A stretch of 64,000 nucleotides of DNA from contig BMTG01000008.1 in NCBI GenBank assembly GCA_014649555.1, positions 62,001-126,000 on the forward strand. The letters are read 5' to 3'. The position numbers and the translations under genes are program-made. Positions 16,905 to 27,423 of the stretch are shown here, in pieces (position 1 is the first letter of the stretch; each line of letters opens with the position of its first letter). A model generated the notes under the pieces. It saw only the letters and a list, made by a program, of their open reading frames with translations, was not told where the DNA came from and ran no database searches. Source of the DNA: Streptomyces globisporus. Lineage in GTDB: Bacteria; Actinomycetota; Actinomycetes; Streptomycetales; Streptomycetaceae.

Positions 16905-17888
16905 GTGCGACTGCGCACTCTCCTCGCCCTGTTCGGGGCCGCATTGCTCGTGGTGGTGGGGCCGCCCCTGCTCTCCACGGGCGACGGCTCCGACACCGGC
17001 ACTCAGATTCCCGGGCTCCGCTTCATGGTCCCCAACACCCCCGGCGGCGGTTACGACATCACCGCCCGCACCATGGCCAAGAACGCCGAGGACGCCGGGC
17101 TCACCCACAACATCGAGGTCTTCAACCTGCCGGGCGCCGGCGGAACGGTCGGCCTGACCCGGCTCGTCGGCGAACACGGCAACGGCAAGCTCGCCCTCTC
17201 CATGGGCCTCGGCGTCGTCGGAGCCGTCCACACCAACAAGTCCCCGAGCACCCTCGCCGACACCACCCCGATCGCCCGGCTCACCGAGGAGCCGGACATC
17301 GTGGTGGTGGCCAAGGACTCGCCCTACCGCACCATCGCCGACCTCCTCGCCGCCTGGAAGAAGGACCCCGCCCGCGTCCCCGTCGGCGGCGGTTCCTCGC
17401 CCGGCGGGCCGGACCACCTCGCCCCGATGCTCATGGCACAGGCCGCCGGAATCGCGCCGAAGACGGTCAACTACGTGCCGTTCGACGGCGGCGGCGAACT
17501 CCTCGCCTCCATCCTCGGCAACAAGGTCGGCTTCGGAGTCTCCGGCCTCGGCGAGTACCGCGACCAGATCGAGGCGGGCGAGCTGCGGCTGCTCGCCGTG
17601 ACCGGCCCCCAGCGCGTGCCGGGCCTCGACGCCCCCACCCTGCGCGAAGCCGGACTCGACACCGAGTTCACCAACTGGCGCGGCATCGTCGCCCCGCCCG
17701 GCCTCTCGGACACCGAACGCGACAAGCTCACCGGTCTCATCCGCGAGCTCCACGCCTCGAAGGAGTGGAAGGAGTCGATGAAGACGAACGGCTGGGACGA
17801 CGCCTTCCTCGCCGGCGAAGCCTTCGGCGACTTCCTCGACGAGCAGAACCGGCGCGTCGCCACCGTCCTCAAGGAGCTGGGACTGTGA
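16905..17888 (+). CDS. tctC: Tripartite tricarboxylate transporter, periplasmic-type binding protein TctC
   Basis: 327 residues from GTG 16905 (AAAGGCGGA upstream); an ATG at 16872 has a weaker site. It has a short hydrophobic leader without an obvious lipobox Cys, then FMVPNTPGGGYDITAR, the Bug-family substrate-loop signature. Further conserved segments are LPGAGGTVGL and GGGSSPGGPDHL. It binds a carboxylate outside the membrane and delivers it to the TctAB permease. First gene of tctC-tctB-tctA, overlapping the tctB start (GTGA). The substrate could be citrate or another tri/dicarboxylate. Confidence 0.9.
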   Translation: MRLRTLLALFGAALLVVVGPPLLSTGDGSDTGTQIPGLRFMVPNTPGGGYDITARTMAKNAEDAGLTHNIEVFNLPGAGGTVGLTRLVGEHGNGKLALSMGLGVVGAVHTNKSPSTLADTTPIARLTEEPDIVVVAKDSPYRTIADLLAAWKKDPARVPVGGGSSPGGPDHLAPMLMAQAAGIAPKTVNYVPFDGGGELLASILGNKVGFGVSGLGEYRDQIEAGELRLLAVTGPQRVPGLDAPTLREAGLDTEFTNWRGIVAPPGLSDTERDKLTGLIRELHASKEWKESMKTNGWDDAFLAGEAFGDFLDEQNRRVATVLKELGL

Positions 17889-18460
17889 CCACCGAATCGA
17901 CAGAACCCGCCGGGCCCACCGGACCCGCCGGACCGGCCGAGCCCGCAGCTGCGAGCGGCGGCGGCGCCCGCGCCTGGCTGCGCGAACGCTCCGAACTCGG
18001 CGTCTGCCTCCTGCTGTTCGCGCTCGGCGTGCTCGTCCTCACCGACGCCCTCACCATGGACGTCGACATCGCCCAGCGCGGTCCCATCGGCCCCCGCACC
18101 GTCCCCTTCGTCGTCGGCGCCGGGCTCCTGCTGGTCGGGGCCCTGCTCGCCGTCGACGTCCTGCGCGGCGGACGCGGCGAGGCCGAGGGCGGCGAGGACG
18201 TCGACCTCGACGAACCCGCCGACTGGCGCACCGTCCTCCTGCTCACCGGGGTCTTCCTCGGCGCCGCCGTCCTGATCGGCCCGCTCGGCTTCCCGATCGC
18301 CGGGGCGCTGCTCTTCTGGGGGGCCGCCTACGCGCTGGGCAGCCGCCACCACGACCGCGATCCGCTCATCGCGGCCGGGCTCTCCCTCTTCACCTACTTC
18401 GTCTTCGACAACCTGCTCGGTGTCCCCCTTCCGGGCGGCCCGCTGATGGGGGTGCTCTGA
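17885..18460 (+). CDS. tctB: Tripartite tricarboxylate transporter small membrane subunit TctB
   Basis: 191 residues starting at the GTG overlapping the tctC stop. A Pro/Gly/Ala-rich cytoplasmic head (~35 residues, TGPAGPAEPA) precedes four hydrophobic helices (LGVCLLLFALGVLVLTDAL; VPFVVGAGLLLVGALLAV; VLLLTGVFLGAAVLIG; FPIAGALLFWGAAYALG). This is the usual TctB plan: poor sequence conservation but fixed topology and position between tctC and tctA. Followed after 3 bases by tctA. Confidence 0.88.
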   Translation: MTTESTEPAGPTGPAGPAEPAAASGGGARAWLRERSELGVCLLLFALGVLVLTDALTMDVDIAQRGPIGPRTVPFVVGAGLLLVGALLAVDVLRGGRGEAEGGEDVDLDEPADWRTVLLLTGVFLGAAVLIGPLGFPIAGALLFWGAAYALGSRHHDRDPLIAAGLSLFTYFVFDNLLGVPLPGGPLMGVL

Positions 18461-18463
18461 CCG

Positions 18464-19993
18464 ATGGATTCCCTCAACTCCCTCATCGACGGCTTCGGTA
18501 CCGCGCTCACTCCGATGAACCTGCTGTGGGCCGCGATAGGCGTCCTGCTCGGCACCGCCATCGGCGTGCTCCCCGGCATCGGCCCGGCGATGGCCGTGGC
18601 GCTGCTGCTCCCGGTGACGTACGGACTCGACCCGACCGGCGCGTTCATCATGTTCGCCGGCATCTACTACGGGGCGATGTTCGGCGGCTCCACCACCTCG
18701 ATCCTCCTCAACACCCCCGGTGAGAGCGCCGCTGTGGTCGCCGCTATCGAGGGCAACCCGATGGCGAAGGCCGGACGCGGCGCCCAGGCGCTCGCCGCCG
18801 CCGCGATCGGTCACTTCGCGGGCGGCATGATCGGCACGATCCTGCTGGTCGTCCTCGCCCCGACCGTCGCGTCGCTCGCCATCGGCATCGGCGCCCCCGA
18901 CTACTTCGCCATCATGGTGCTGGCCTTCATCGCCGTCACCTCCGTCCTCGGCGCCTCCCGCATCCGCGGTGTCGCCTCCCTCCTCATCGGCCTCACCATC
19001 GGACTGGTCGGCCTCGACCAGATGACCGGCCAGCAGCGCCTGACCTTCGGCTCGCTGCACCTGGCCGACGGCGTCGACGTGGTGATCGTCGCGGTCGGGC
19101 TCTTCGCCATCGGAGAGGCCCTCTGGGTCGCCGCCCACCTGCGCCGCTCCACCGGAAAGCCGATCCCCGTCGGCCGGCCCTGGCTCGGCCGTACCGATCT
19201 GAAGCGCACCTGGAAACCCTGGCTGCGCGGGCCCGTCATCGGCTTCCCGTTCGGGGCGATCCCGGCGGGCGGTGCGGAGATCCCCACCTTCCTCAGTTAC
19301 GTCACCGAGAAGCGGCTCTCCAAGCACCGCGACCAGTTCGGCAAGGGCGCCATCGAAGGCGTCGCCGGACCCGAGGCCGCCGCCTCCGCCTCCGCCGCCG
19401 GGACCCTCGTCTCGATGCTCACCCTCGGACTGCCCACCACCGCCGTCGCCGCCGTGATGCTGGCCGCCTTCCAGCAGTACGGGATCCAGCCCGGCCCGCT
19501 GCTGTTCGAGCGTGAACCGGAGCTGGTCTGGGGCCTCATCGCCTCGCTGTTCGTCGGCATGGTGCTGCTGCTCGCCCTCAACCTGCCGCTCGCGCCCGTC
19601 TGGGCGAAGCTCCTGCGGATCCCGCGCCCCTATCTGTACGCGGGCATCCTCTTCTTCGCCGCCGTCGGTGCGTACGCGGTCGGCGGCGAATCCCTCGACC
19701 TGGTGATCCTCCTGGTCATCGGGCTGATCGGGTTCGGGATGCGGCGGTACGGGCTGCCGGTGCTGCCCGCCGTCATCGGGGTGATCCTCGGCCCGGCCGC
19801 CGAACAGCAGCTGCGCCGCGCCCTCCAGATCAGCGACGGCAGTGTGACCGGCCTGGTCAACACCCCGTTCTCCGTCACCGTCTACGCGATCGTGGTGCTG
19901 ATCGTGGCCTGGCCGCTGATCGGCCGGCTGATCGCACGACTGCGCGGTGGCCGGAAAACGGCAGAGGAGTCCCGCACCGTCAGTGGCGGCTGA
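18464..19993 (+). CDS. tctA: Tripartite tricarboxylate transporter large membrane subunit TctA
   Basis: 509 residues, the standard family length, with about 12 membrane segments. Signatures are [35 protein letters not shown] and [15 protein letters not shown], including the repeated small-residue loops of TctA. It forms the Na+- or H+-coupled permease with TctB. Last gene of the operon; the next gene starts 13 bases after its stop and could be read through. Confidence 0.93.
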   Translation: MDSLNSLIDGFGTALTPMNLLWAAIGVLLGTAIGVLPGIGPAMAVALLLPVTYGLDPTGAFIMFAGIYYGAMFGGSTTSILLNTPGESAAVVAAIEGNPMAKAGRGAQALAAAAIGHFAGGMIGTILLVVLAPTVASLAIGIGAPDYFAIMVLAFIAVTSVLGASRIRGVASLLIGLTIGLVGLDQMTGQQRLTFGSLHLADGVDVVIVAVGLFAIGEALWVAAHLRRSTGKPIPVGRPWLGRTDLKRTWKPWLRGPVIGFPFGAIPAGGAEIPTFLSYVTEKRLSKHRDQFGKGAIEGVAGPEAAASASAAGTLVSMLTLGLPTTAVAAVMLAAFQQYGIQPGPLLFEREPELVWGLIASLFVGMVLLLALNLPLAPVWAKLLRIPRPYLYAGILFFAAVGAYAVGGESLDLVILLVIGLIGFGMRRYGLPVLPAVIGVILGPAAEQQLRRALQISDGSVTGLVNTPFSVTVYAIVVLIVAWPLIGRLIARLRGGRKTAEESRTVSGG

Positions 19994-20006
19994 GAGCATC
20001 GGAGCC

Positions 20007-21500
20007 ATGACCACGATCGACTGGGACGCGGCGGCCGGATCCTTCGACGAGGAGCCCGACCACGGGCTCCTCGACCCCGCGGTGCGCGACGCCTGGGCCG
20101 GGCGGCTGGAGAGCTGGCTGCCCGCCACCCGCGGCGACGTGCTGGACCTGGGGTGCGGCACCGGCAGTCTCTCGCTGCTCGCCGCGGGCCAGGGCCACCG
20201 GGTCACCGCCGTCGACCGATCGCCCCGCATGGCCGAAAAAGCCCGGGCCAAGCTCGCCGGGACCGGCGCGGAGGTCCTCGTCGGGGACGCCGCCCGGCCC
20301 CCGGTCGGGGAGCGGGCGTTCGACGTGGTCGTGGCCCGGCATGTCGTCTGGTTGCTGCCCGACCCGGCGGCAGCCCTGGAGCACTGGTTCGGCCTGCTGA
20401 AGCCGGGCGGGCGGCTCGTCCTGGTCGAAGGGGTGTGGAACGGCACCGGCCTGTCCGCCACCACGCTCACGGCCCTGCTCTCCGCCCACACCGAGCGCAT
20501 CCACCACGAGGACCTGGCCCCCGACAGCCGGCTCTGGGGCAAGAAGGTGGACGACGAGCGCTATGCGCTCATCGCCCGCGCGATGCCGGCGTACCGGCAC
20601 ACCGAAGTGGTCGACGTCCATCTGATCCTGCGCCGGGGCCCGGACGTCCTGCTGGCCCGCCGCTCCAACACGGGCTATGCGGACGGACTGCTCCACATGC
20701 CCTCCGGCCACGCGGAGGACGGCGAGGACGTCCGCGAGGCGATGATCCGGGAGGCCGCCGAGGAGATCGGCCTCGATCTGGACCCCGACGAGTTGCGGGT
20801 GGCCCTCGTGATGCAGCACCGGGGCCCCGGCGGCGGGGCGCGCATGGGCTGGTTCTTCGTCGCGGAGTACGACCCGGAGCGCCCGCCGCGCAACGCCGAG
20901 CCGGAGAAGTGCTCGGAGCTGGACTGGTTTCCGCTGGCCGCGCTGCCGGACGACATGGTGGCGTACTGCCGTGCGGGCCTGGACGGTTACCGGGCGGGCG
21001 AGCACTTCATGATCCACTGGCATCGGGACGGGGAGCCGATCGCGTACGTCCCGGGCGGTGCCGGTCGGGCCGTCCCGCTGCCGGCAGCCGGGGAGGCCAC
21101 CGGCCGGGTGCACCACATCGAGCTGTGGGTGGCGGACCTGGCGGCGGCGGAGCGCAGTTGGGGCTGGCTGCTGGGCCGCCTCGGTCATGTCCCGTACCAG
21201 CACTGGGCCCACGGCCGCAGTTGGCGGCGCGGCGACGCCTATGTCGTGCTGGAGCAGTCCCCGGACCTGGTCGCGGGTGATCACGACCGCCGCCGCCCCG
21301 GGCTCAACCACCTGGCGTTCCACGTCGCGGACAGGGCCGCCCTGGACGCCCTGACGGCCGAGGCCCCGGCGTACGGCTGGCGCCTGCTCTTCCCCGACCG
21401 CCATCCGTACGCGGGCGGCGACGGGCACCACGCCGCCTATCTGGAGGACCCGGTGGGATACGAGGTGGAGCTGGTCGCCGCCTCCCGGCCGCGCCCCTGA
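20007..21500 (+). CDS. Three-domain fusion: methyltransferase + NUDIX + VOC
   Basis: 497 residues. Residues ~1-180 are a class I SAM-dependent methyltransferase (DVLDLGCGTGSLSLLA motif I, LKPGGRLVLVEG). Residues ~190-345 are a NUDIX hydrolase with a full Nudix box beginning GHAEDGEDVREAMIREAAEE and ending IGL. Residues ~365-495 are a glyoxalase/VOC domain (VHHIELWVADLAAAERSW, NHLAFHVADRAAL, YLEDPVGYEVELV). All three retain their hallmark residues, so this is one intact polypeptide, not a run of pseudogenes; there is no stop or frameshift between domains. The substrate is unknown. It starts 13 bases after tctA, but that link is probably positional only. Confidence 0.85.
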   Translation: MTTIDWDAAAGSFDEEPDHGLLDPAVRDAWAGRLESWLPATRGDVLDLGCGTGSLSLLAAGQGHRVTAVDRSPRMAEKARAKLAGTGAEVLVGDAARPPVGERAFDVVVARHVVWLLPDPAAALEHWFGLLKPGGRLVLVEGVWNGTGLSATTLTALLSAHTERIHHEDLAPDSRLWGKKVDDERYALIARAMPAYRHTEVVDVHLILRRGPDVLLARRSNTGYADGLLHMPSGHAEDGEDVREAMIREAAEEIGLDLDPDELRVALVMQHRGPGGGARMGWFFVAEYDPERPPRNAEPEKCSELDWFPLAALPDDMVAYCRAGLDGYRAGEHFMIHWHRDGEPIAYVPGGAGRAVPLPAAGEATGRVHHIELWVADLAAAERSWGWLLGRLGHVPYQHWAHGRSWRRGDAYVVLEQSPDLVAGDHDRRRPGLNHLAFHVADRAALDALTAEAPAYGWRLLFPDRHPYAGGDGHHAAYLEDPVGYEVELVAASRPRP

Positions 21501-21527
21501 GCCGGCTGCCGTACGGGGAGCCACCGC

Positions 21528-21577
21528 ACCGGCCCCGAGCCGGGAGCCGTACATCGGGCCCGGGGGGCGGGGCCGGT
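21528..21577. terminator. Possible terminator hairpin
   Basis: 10-base arms ACCGGCCCCG and CGGGGCCGGT (21528-21537, 21568-21577) with a 30-base loop, between converging genes. The loop is long, so it is weaker than the other terminators. Confidence 0.4.
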
Positions 21578-21581
21578 CGGA

Positions 21582-22091
21582 TCAGGCCAGCAGAGGAGCC
21601 AGGCCCTCGGACCTCGCCAGGCGTTCCAGTTCGTCCAATGCCGAGGCCGCCGCACCGGCCGCCGCCGGATCCTGCCCGGCCAGGCCGCTCGCCTCGAACT
21701 CGTCCTCGTCCAGCCGCAGTACGCACGAGCCGTCGGCCGACACCCACAGATCCAGGTCCAGGTCCTCGACCGCCAGCACCCCGTCCGCCAGCACGGCGGG
21801 CCGGGTGATGTCGCAGTACCAGCCCTTGAGCCCGCCGTCGCCGGTGCGGACCTCCTTCACCGCGAACCACCGGTCCCGCCAGTAGTGCTCGGTGAACACG
21901 TCGCCCGGCTCGAACCGGACGAAGCCGAAGTCCCGCACCCCGGGCGCGGCCCACGGCGCCCGGACGGTGACGCGGACGCCGTCGTCCCGGACCAGCTCCG
22001 CCGGGTAGCGGATCTTGGTGCGGCCCGCCTTGGTCAGGGCGACGACCAGCTCCTCCGGGCGGCCGGCGCGGGGTTCAGAGGGTGCGGACAT
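21582..22091 (-). CDS. DUF402 domain protein
   Basis: 169 residues. The core RYPAELVRDDG, GDVFTEHYWRDRWFAVKEV and LKGWYCDITRPAVLADG, then LDLDLWVSADGS matches the DUF402 fold. That family includes nucleoside di/triphosphatase-like and RNA-associated proteins. Acidic metal-binding residues (DLDLDLW) are present. Its start overlaps the end of the upstream acetyltransferase gene by 17 bases, so the two are co-transcribed. Biochemical role not established from sequence. Confidence 0.8.
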   Translation of the reverse strand: MSAPSEPRAGRPEELVVALTKAGRTKIRYPAELVRDDGVRVTVRAPWAAPGVRDFGFVRFEPGDVFTEHYWRDRWFAVKEVRTGDGGLKGWYCDITRPAVLADGVLAVEDLDLDLWVSADGSCVLRLDEDEFEASGLAGQDPAAAGAAASALDELERLARSEGLAPLLA

Positions 22092-22992
22092 GGCGGACCT
22101 CCGTCGCGCAGACCTGGTAGCCGAACCACTGGTTGACGGCCAGCATCGGGCCGTTGCCGGTGTCGTTGGAGGTGTAGGCGTCCGTGTAGCCGGCCGCCCG
22201 CGCCCGGTGCAGCGAGTCGTTCTTCGCCAGCTTCGCCAGGCCCCGCCCCCGGAACTCCCGCAGGGTGCCGGTCATGGCGCTCAGATACGTCCGTTCGCCG
22301 TCGGTGGTGGCCGCGCTGAACGCCGCCACCTTCCCGTCCACCAGCGCCACCGACGTGAGCCCCTGGTCGAAGGCCGGGTGCCGCCAGACGTTCGTCAGCC
22401 AGTCCTCGTAGTCGTCCAGCTCGGACGTGATGTCGCCCGGTTCGTCCGCCGTCACCTCGGAGTCCGCCTCGAACAGCGCCCGGGGGTCGTCGGCGAAGTC
22501 CGCTCCGGTCCGCAGCTCGACACCTGCCGGGAGCTCCTGGCGCGGCGGCAGGGTGCCGCCCGCGAGGTCCAGCCGCTGAAAGTGGGCCGACCGCTTGGGC
22601 TCGTAGCCCCGCTTACGGGCGAACTCCAGGCTCTCCGGATTGTCCAGCACCCACGCGTACAGCACCGTGGCCCCGACCCCGGCCAGGTGTTCCTCCGCCG
22701 TGCGCAGCAGCAGCGAGCCCGCGCCGCGGTTCGTGCGGCCGGGGAGCGTCTGCGGGGTGAAGTAGCCCTGCCCCGGCTCGGGGCTCTCGTGGGCGATGCC
22801 CGCCTGGGCCGTGGCGATGATCTCGCCGTCCTCCTCGGCGACCAGCAGCCGGTAGTGCTTGTCCGGATGGGCGTGCGTCAGGTCGTGGACGATCTGTTCG
22901 GGGGTGGCCACCATCCACGGGACCGAGGCCCGGCGGGCCCGGGTCCAGGCCTCCGCGTCGGACGGGCGGAAATCACGCACGATCACAGTCAT
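22075..22992 (-). CDS. GNAT acetyltransferase with two GNAT folds
   Basis: 305 residues from ATG 22992 (MTVIVRDFRPSDAEAW); longer readings run into the promoter of the divergent GntR gene. The N-terminal fold has the acetyl-CoA loop GRTNRGAGSLLL. The C-terminal fold has FRGRGLAKLAKNDSLHRARA and ends NQWFGYQVCATEVRHV. Tandem GNAT proteins of this type are common in Streptomyces; substrates are usually unknown. Overlaps the DUF402 gene downstream. Confidence 0.85.
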   Translation of the reverse strand: MTVIVRDFRPSDAEAWTRARRASVPWMVATPEQIVHDLTHAHPDKHYRLLVAEEDGEIIATAQAGIAHESPEPGQGYFTPQTLPGRTNRGAGSLLLRTAEEHLAGVGATVLYAWVLDNPESLEFARKRGYEPKRSAHFQRLDLAGGTLPPRQELPAGVELRTGADFADDPRALFEADSEVTADEPGDITSELDDYEDWLTNVWRHPAFDQGLTSVALVDGKVAAFSAATTDGERTYLSAMTGTLREFRGRGLAKLAKNDSLHRARAAGYTDAYTSNDTGNGPMLAVNQWFGYQVCATEVRHVRTL

Positions 22993-23061
22993 GCGGTGGA
23001 CCGTATGCGCAGCCGCGTCCCGAACGCCTCCCCTTTTCCGCCGGTGGGGGACAATCGGCCC

Positions 23062-23436
23062 GTGACTGAGAAGATCGTCCTCGACCCGGACTCCGGCATC
23101 GCCCCGTACGAGCAACTGCGCAACCAGCTCTCCGAACTGGCCCGTTCCGGCGCGCTGCCCGTCGGCCACCGGCTCCCGACCGTACGCGGCTTCGCCGAGG
23201 AGCTGGGCCTCGCCGCCAACACCGTCGCCAAGGCCTACCGGGCCCTGGAGGCGGACGGGGTGATCGAGACCCGGGGGCGTAACGGAACGTTTGTCGCGGC
23301 CGCCGGTGGAGCGGCCGAACAGCGGGCCGCGACCGCCGCCCAGCTGTACGCGGAGACCGCCGAGCGGCTCGGCCTCACCCGGCAGCAGGCGCTGTCGCTG
23401 GCCAAGGATGCTGTGCGGGCCGCGTACGGGGACTGA
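23062..23436 (+). CDS. GntR-family regulator, YtrA-type short form
   Basis: 124 residues from GTG 23062. The winged helix reads IAPYEQLRNQLSELARSGAL, LPTVRGFAEELGLAANTVAKAYRALEADG and ETRGRNGTFV; the C-terminal tail is only ~50 residues (helical, no UTRA/FCD). That is the YtrA subfamily, which usually controls ABC transporter operons, but none is adjacent. The gene is divergent from the GNAT/DUF402 pair with 69 bases between, so autoregulation and control of that pair are plausible. Confidence 0.87.
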   Translation: MTEKIVLDPDSGIAPYEQLRNQLSELARSGALPVGHRLPTVRGFAEELGLAANTVAKAYRALEADGVIETRGRNGTFVAAAGGAAEQRAATAAQLYAETAERLGLTRQQALSLAKDAVRAAYGD

Positions 23437-23449
23437 CCCCGCAGCCCGC

Positions 23450-23470
23450 AGGGCCTGTCCGACAGGCCCT
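23450..23470. terminator. Bidirectional terminator
   Basis: Perfect 9-base arms AGGGCCTGT/ACAGGCCCT around CCG, between converging GntR and AAA ATPase genes. Confidence 0.8.
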
Positions 23471-23496
23471 GGCCCGTAAAGCCGTGGTCCCCGGCG

Positions 23497-24600
<1,104 letters not shown>

Positions 24601-24829
24601 GATCCGGCACGGGGGCACCCCGCGCACCCGGTTTCCCGGCGCGTGCCGGGCGCGCGGGCGGCGGCCCACGCGCGACAGGACGGGGCGACAAGAGGGGTTC
24701 GGTGAGCGCCCGTTGAACCGCCGGGGGCGGACGGAAGCACTCCACCCAATTTTTGGCATGGACACTTCCGATCGGGCGGGCGCGCTGCTACTACGGAGTA
24801 GGCAGATACCCCCTGCTCAAGGAGGTTCC

Positions 24830-25633
24830 ATGAAAATGTCCAGACTCGTGGCGTTCTCGTCCTCTCTCCTGCTCGGCGCCGCCCTCGCCCTGACCGGTGC
24901 GGGGGTCGCGAACGCCGACTCGTCCGCCGCCGCCGTCGACTACGTCGCCCTCGGCGACTCGTACTCCTCCGGTGTCGGGGCCGGCAGCTACGACGGCTCC
25001 AGCTGCAAGCGCAGCAGCCGCGCCTACCCCGCCCTCTGGGCGGCCGCCAACTCCCCGTCGTCCTTCGACTTCGCCGCCTGCTCCGGCGCCAGGACCAACG
25101 ACGTCACAGGGAGTCAGCTCGGCAGACTGAACGCCTCGACCGACCTCGTCTCGATCTCCATCGGCGGCAACGACGCCGGGTTCGCCGACGTCATGACGAC
25201 CTGTGTCCTCCAGTCCGAGGCCACCTGTCTCAACCGGATCGCCACCGCCCGCGCCTATGTCGACTCCACCCTCCCGGGCCGGCTCGACTCCGTGTACTCG
25301 GCCATCCGCTCCAAGGCCCCCTCCGCCCAGGTCGTCGTCCTCGGCTACCCCCGCTTCTACCAGCTCGGCGGCAACTGCGTCGCCGGTCTGAGCGAGAAGG
25401 AGCGCTCCGCCATCAACGGGGCGTCCGACCACCTCAACACGGCCACCGCCAAGCGCGCGGCGGACCACGGCTTCACCTTCGGCGACGTCAGGACGACCTT
25501 CACCGGGCACGAGATCTGCTCCGGCAACTCCTGGCTGCACAGCGTGAACTGGCTCAACATCGGCGAGTCCTACCACCCCACCGCCGCCGGACAGTCGGGA
25601 GGCTATCTCCCGGTCTTCAAGTCCGCTCTCTGA
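24830..25633 (+). CDS. Secreted SGNH/GDSL lipase
   Basis: 267 residues from the ATG after CAAGGAGG. The signal peptide ends ANADS. SGNH blocks: ALGDSYSSG (nucleophile Ser), block III SIGGNDAGF and block V ESYHPTAAGQ (catalytic His, with the preceding Glu/Asp position). Paired cysteines are consistent with extracellular disulfides. It resembles Streptomyces secreted GDSL lipases/esterases that act on acylglycerols or phospholipids. Followed by a hairpin at 25,681-25,710. Confidence 0.92.
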   Translation: MKMSRLVAFSSSLLLGAALALTGAGVANADSSAAAVDYVALGDSYSSGVGAGSYDGSSCKRSSRAYPALWAAANSPSSFDFAACSGARTNDVTGSQLGRLNASTDLVSISIGGNDAGFADVMTTCVLQSEATCLNRIATARAYVDSTLPGRLDSVYSAIRSKAPSAQVVVLGYPRFYQLGGNCVAGLSEKERSAINGASDHLNTATAKRAADHGFTFGDVRTTFTGHEICSGNSWLHSVNWLNIGESYHPTAAGQSGGYLPVFKSAL

Positions 25634-25680
25634 CAGGCGCGTTCCCCGGTCGGACCCGCTCCTCCGCCCGACCGCCTCGT

Positions 25681-25710
25681 GCGGGAGCCCTCGCCGGTCG
25701 AGGCTCCCGC
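25681..25710 (+). terminator. Hairpin terminator after GDSL lipase
   Basis: GCGGGAGCC at 25681 pairs with GGCTCCCGC ending at 25710, with further CTCG/CGAG-type pairing inside. About 50 bases after the lipase stop. Confidence 0.65.
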
Positions 25711-25911
25711 TTCGGGGCTGAACGACGGGCGACCTCAGGGGCAAACCTGTCGAACTGTCCCAAGTCGCCCTGGAATCGCGCGGATTCAGTAACGGGCCGT
25801 CAACCTCCGTATATGTGTGCGCAATCGTGTGGCCGGGATACACGGGTGTCACCGCGGGACGATAGGGTTAACCTGCCCGGACCGGGTGCCCTCGTACGGG
25901 TGGGGAGTGAC

Positions 25912-26175
25912 ATGGAACAGATAACGGTGCGAAGCAGGCCGCGTGTGCCTGCCATCACATGCGGGAGCGGTGCGACCAGTACGCGCCTCGACCGCCATCT
26001 CGCGGTGCTCGGCGGCCCCGTCGTCCCGCAGCGCGAAGCGGCGGAAGCGACGCTGCTCATGCGTGAGCTGACCTCGCGCGACGCCGCGCACACCCACCGG
26101 AGCAGGAGCGCCCGTGTGTCGCTCTTCGCGCCGCTGCGGCGACTGCGGCGCTCGCTCTTCGGCAGCCGCCGCTGA
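25912..26175 (+). CDS. Conserved small hypothetical protein
   Basis: 87 residues starting MEQITVRSRPRVP at an ATG preceded by GGGGAGTG. The central part (LDRHLAVLGGPVVPQREAAEATLLMRELTSRD) looks well-structured. The C-terminus is Arg-rich and amphipathic (LFAPLRRLRRSLFGSRR), possibly membrane- or nucleic-acid-associated. No known domain recognised. Codon bias agrees with a real gene. Converges on the CoA-transferase gene. Confidence 0.65.
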   Translation: MEQITVRSRPRVPAITCGSGATSTRLDRHLAVLGGPVVPQREAAEATLLMRELTSRDAAHTHRSRSARVSLFAPLRRLRRSLFGSRR

Positions 26176-26226
26176 CCCACAGCCCGGCCCCGCCCCGAGC
26201 CGGCCCACCGCTCGGGACGGACCAGG

Positions 26227-27423
26227 TCAGGCGATCACCCCGTCCCGGCGCAGCACCGATGTCTGCTCGTCCGTCATCCCCAGGGCTCGCAGCAGCGCAT
26301 CGGTGTGCTCGCCCAGCGCCGGTACGGCACCCATCCGTGGATCCTCGCCGCCCGGCAGCGTGATCGGCGGCAGCAGCGCCCGCAGCGGCCCCACCGGTGA
26401 GCCCACTTCCCGCCACCGGTCCCGTGCGGCGAGCTGCGGATGCGCCGCGACGTCGGCCACCGTGTTCAGCCGGGCACAGGCGATACCCGCCGCCTCCAGA
26501 CCGGCCAGCGCCTCCTCGCCCGTCAGACCCGCCAGCGCCCGGCCCACCGCGTCGTCGGTCCGCTCCCGGTTCGCCGTCCGCGCCGCGTTCGTCGCGAAGT
26601 CCGGGTCCTCGGCCAGCTCGGGCCGCCTCAGCACCCGCTCCGCCAGCCGCCGCCACTCCCGGTCGTTCTGCACGGAGAGCAGCACCTGCTCGCCGTCGGC
26701 CGTGGCGAAGGCGTCGTACGGGGCGATCACCGAGTGCGCGAGACCGGTACGCGGCGGGGGCGTGGCCCCGTGCATCCCCTGGTGCAGCGGGTGGCCCATC
26801 CACTCGGCCAGGGCGTCCAGCATGGAGACCTCCACCGGGCCGCCCCGCCCGGTGCCCGACCGCCGCAGCAGCGCCGCGAGCACCCCGGAGAACGCGTACA
26901 TCGCCGCCGCGATGTCGGCCGCCGGAACACCCGCCTTCACCGGCTGCTCCGCCGTCCCCGTCACCGAGACGAGCCCGGCCTCGCACTGCACGAGCATGTC
27001 GTAGGCCCGCTTGTGGGCGTACGGCCCGCCGGCCCCGTACCCGGAGATGTCGACGGCCACGAGCCGCGGGTGCGCGGCGCAGAGCGAGGCGGCGTCGAGC
27101 CCGAGCCGGGCCGCCGCCCCCTGCGCCAGATTCTGGACGAACACATCCGCCCCGGCGACGAGTTCACGGACCACCGCGAGGCCGCGCGGGTCCTTCAGAT
27201 CGACGGCGAGGGACTCCTTGCCGCGGTTGCACCAGACGAAGTGCGAGGCGAGACCACGCGCCGCCGTGTCGTAACCGCGCGCGAAGTCGCCGCCGTCCGG
27301 GCGCTCCACCTTGATGACCCGGGCTCCGAGGTCGGCGAGCTGCCGGGTGGCGAAGGGGGCGGCGACCGCCTGCTCGACGGCCACCACCGTGATGCCGTCG
27401 AGGGGGAGGGGCAAGGTGTTCAT
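26227..27423 (-). CDS. CaiB/BaiF family (class III) CoA-transferase
   Basis: 398 residues from ATG 27423 (MNTLPLPLDGITVVAVEQ). Signatures include FATRQLADLGARVIKVERP, NRGKESLAVDLKDPRG and VDISGYGAGGPYAHKRAYD. Length is right for the family. It moves CoA between carboxylic acids in the cytosol; substrates range from formate/oxalate to carnitine and bile acids and cannot be read here. No other gene of a CoA pathway is directly attached. Confidence 0.9.
   Translation of the reverse strand: MNTLPLPLDGITVVAVEQAVAAPFATRQLADLGARVIKVERPDGGDFARGYDTAARGLASHFVWCNRGKESLAVDLKDPRGLAVVRELVAGADVFVQNLAQGAAARLGLDAASLCAAHPRLVAVDISGYGAGGPYAHKRAYDMLVQCEAGLVSVTGTAEQPVKAGVPAADIAAAMYAFSGVLAALLRRSGTGRGGPVEVSMLDALAEWMGHPLHQGMHGATPPPRTGLAHSVIAPYDAFATADGEQVLLSVQNDREWRRLAERVLRRPELAEDPDFATNAARTANRERTDDAVGRALAGLTGEEALAGLEAAGIACARLNTVADVAAHPQLAARDRWREVGSPVGPLRALLPPITLPGGEDPRMGAVPALGEHTDALLRALGMTDEQTSVLRRDGVIA

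Noticed and set aside
17471-20542. 1,023-codon minus-strand open frame opposite tctC-B-A
   Set aside because: Mirror of the true coding frames, low-complexity composition; the Tct genes have all family motifs.
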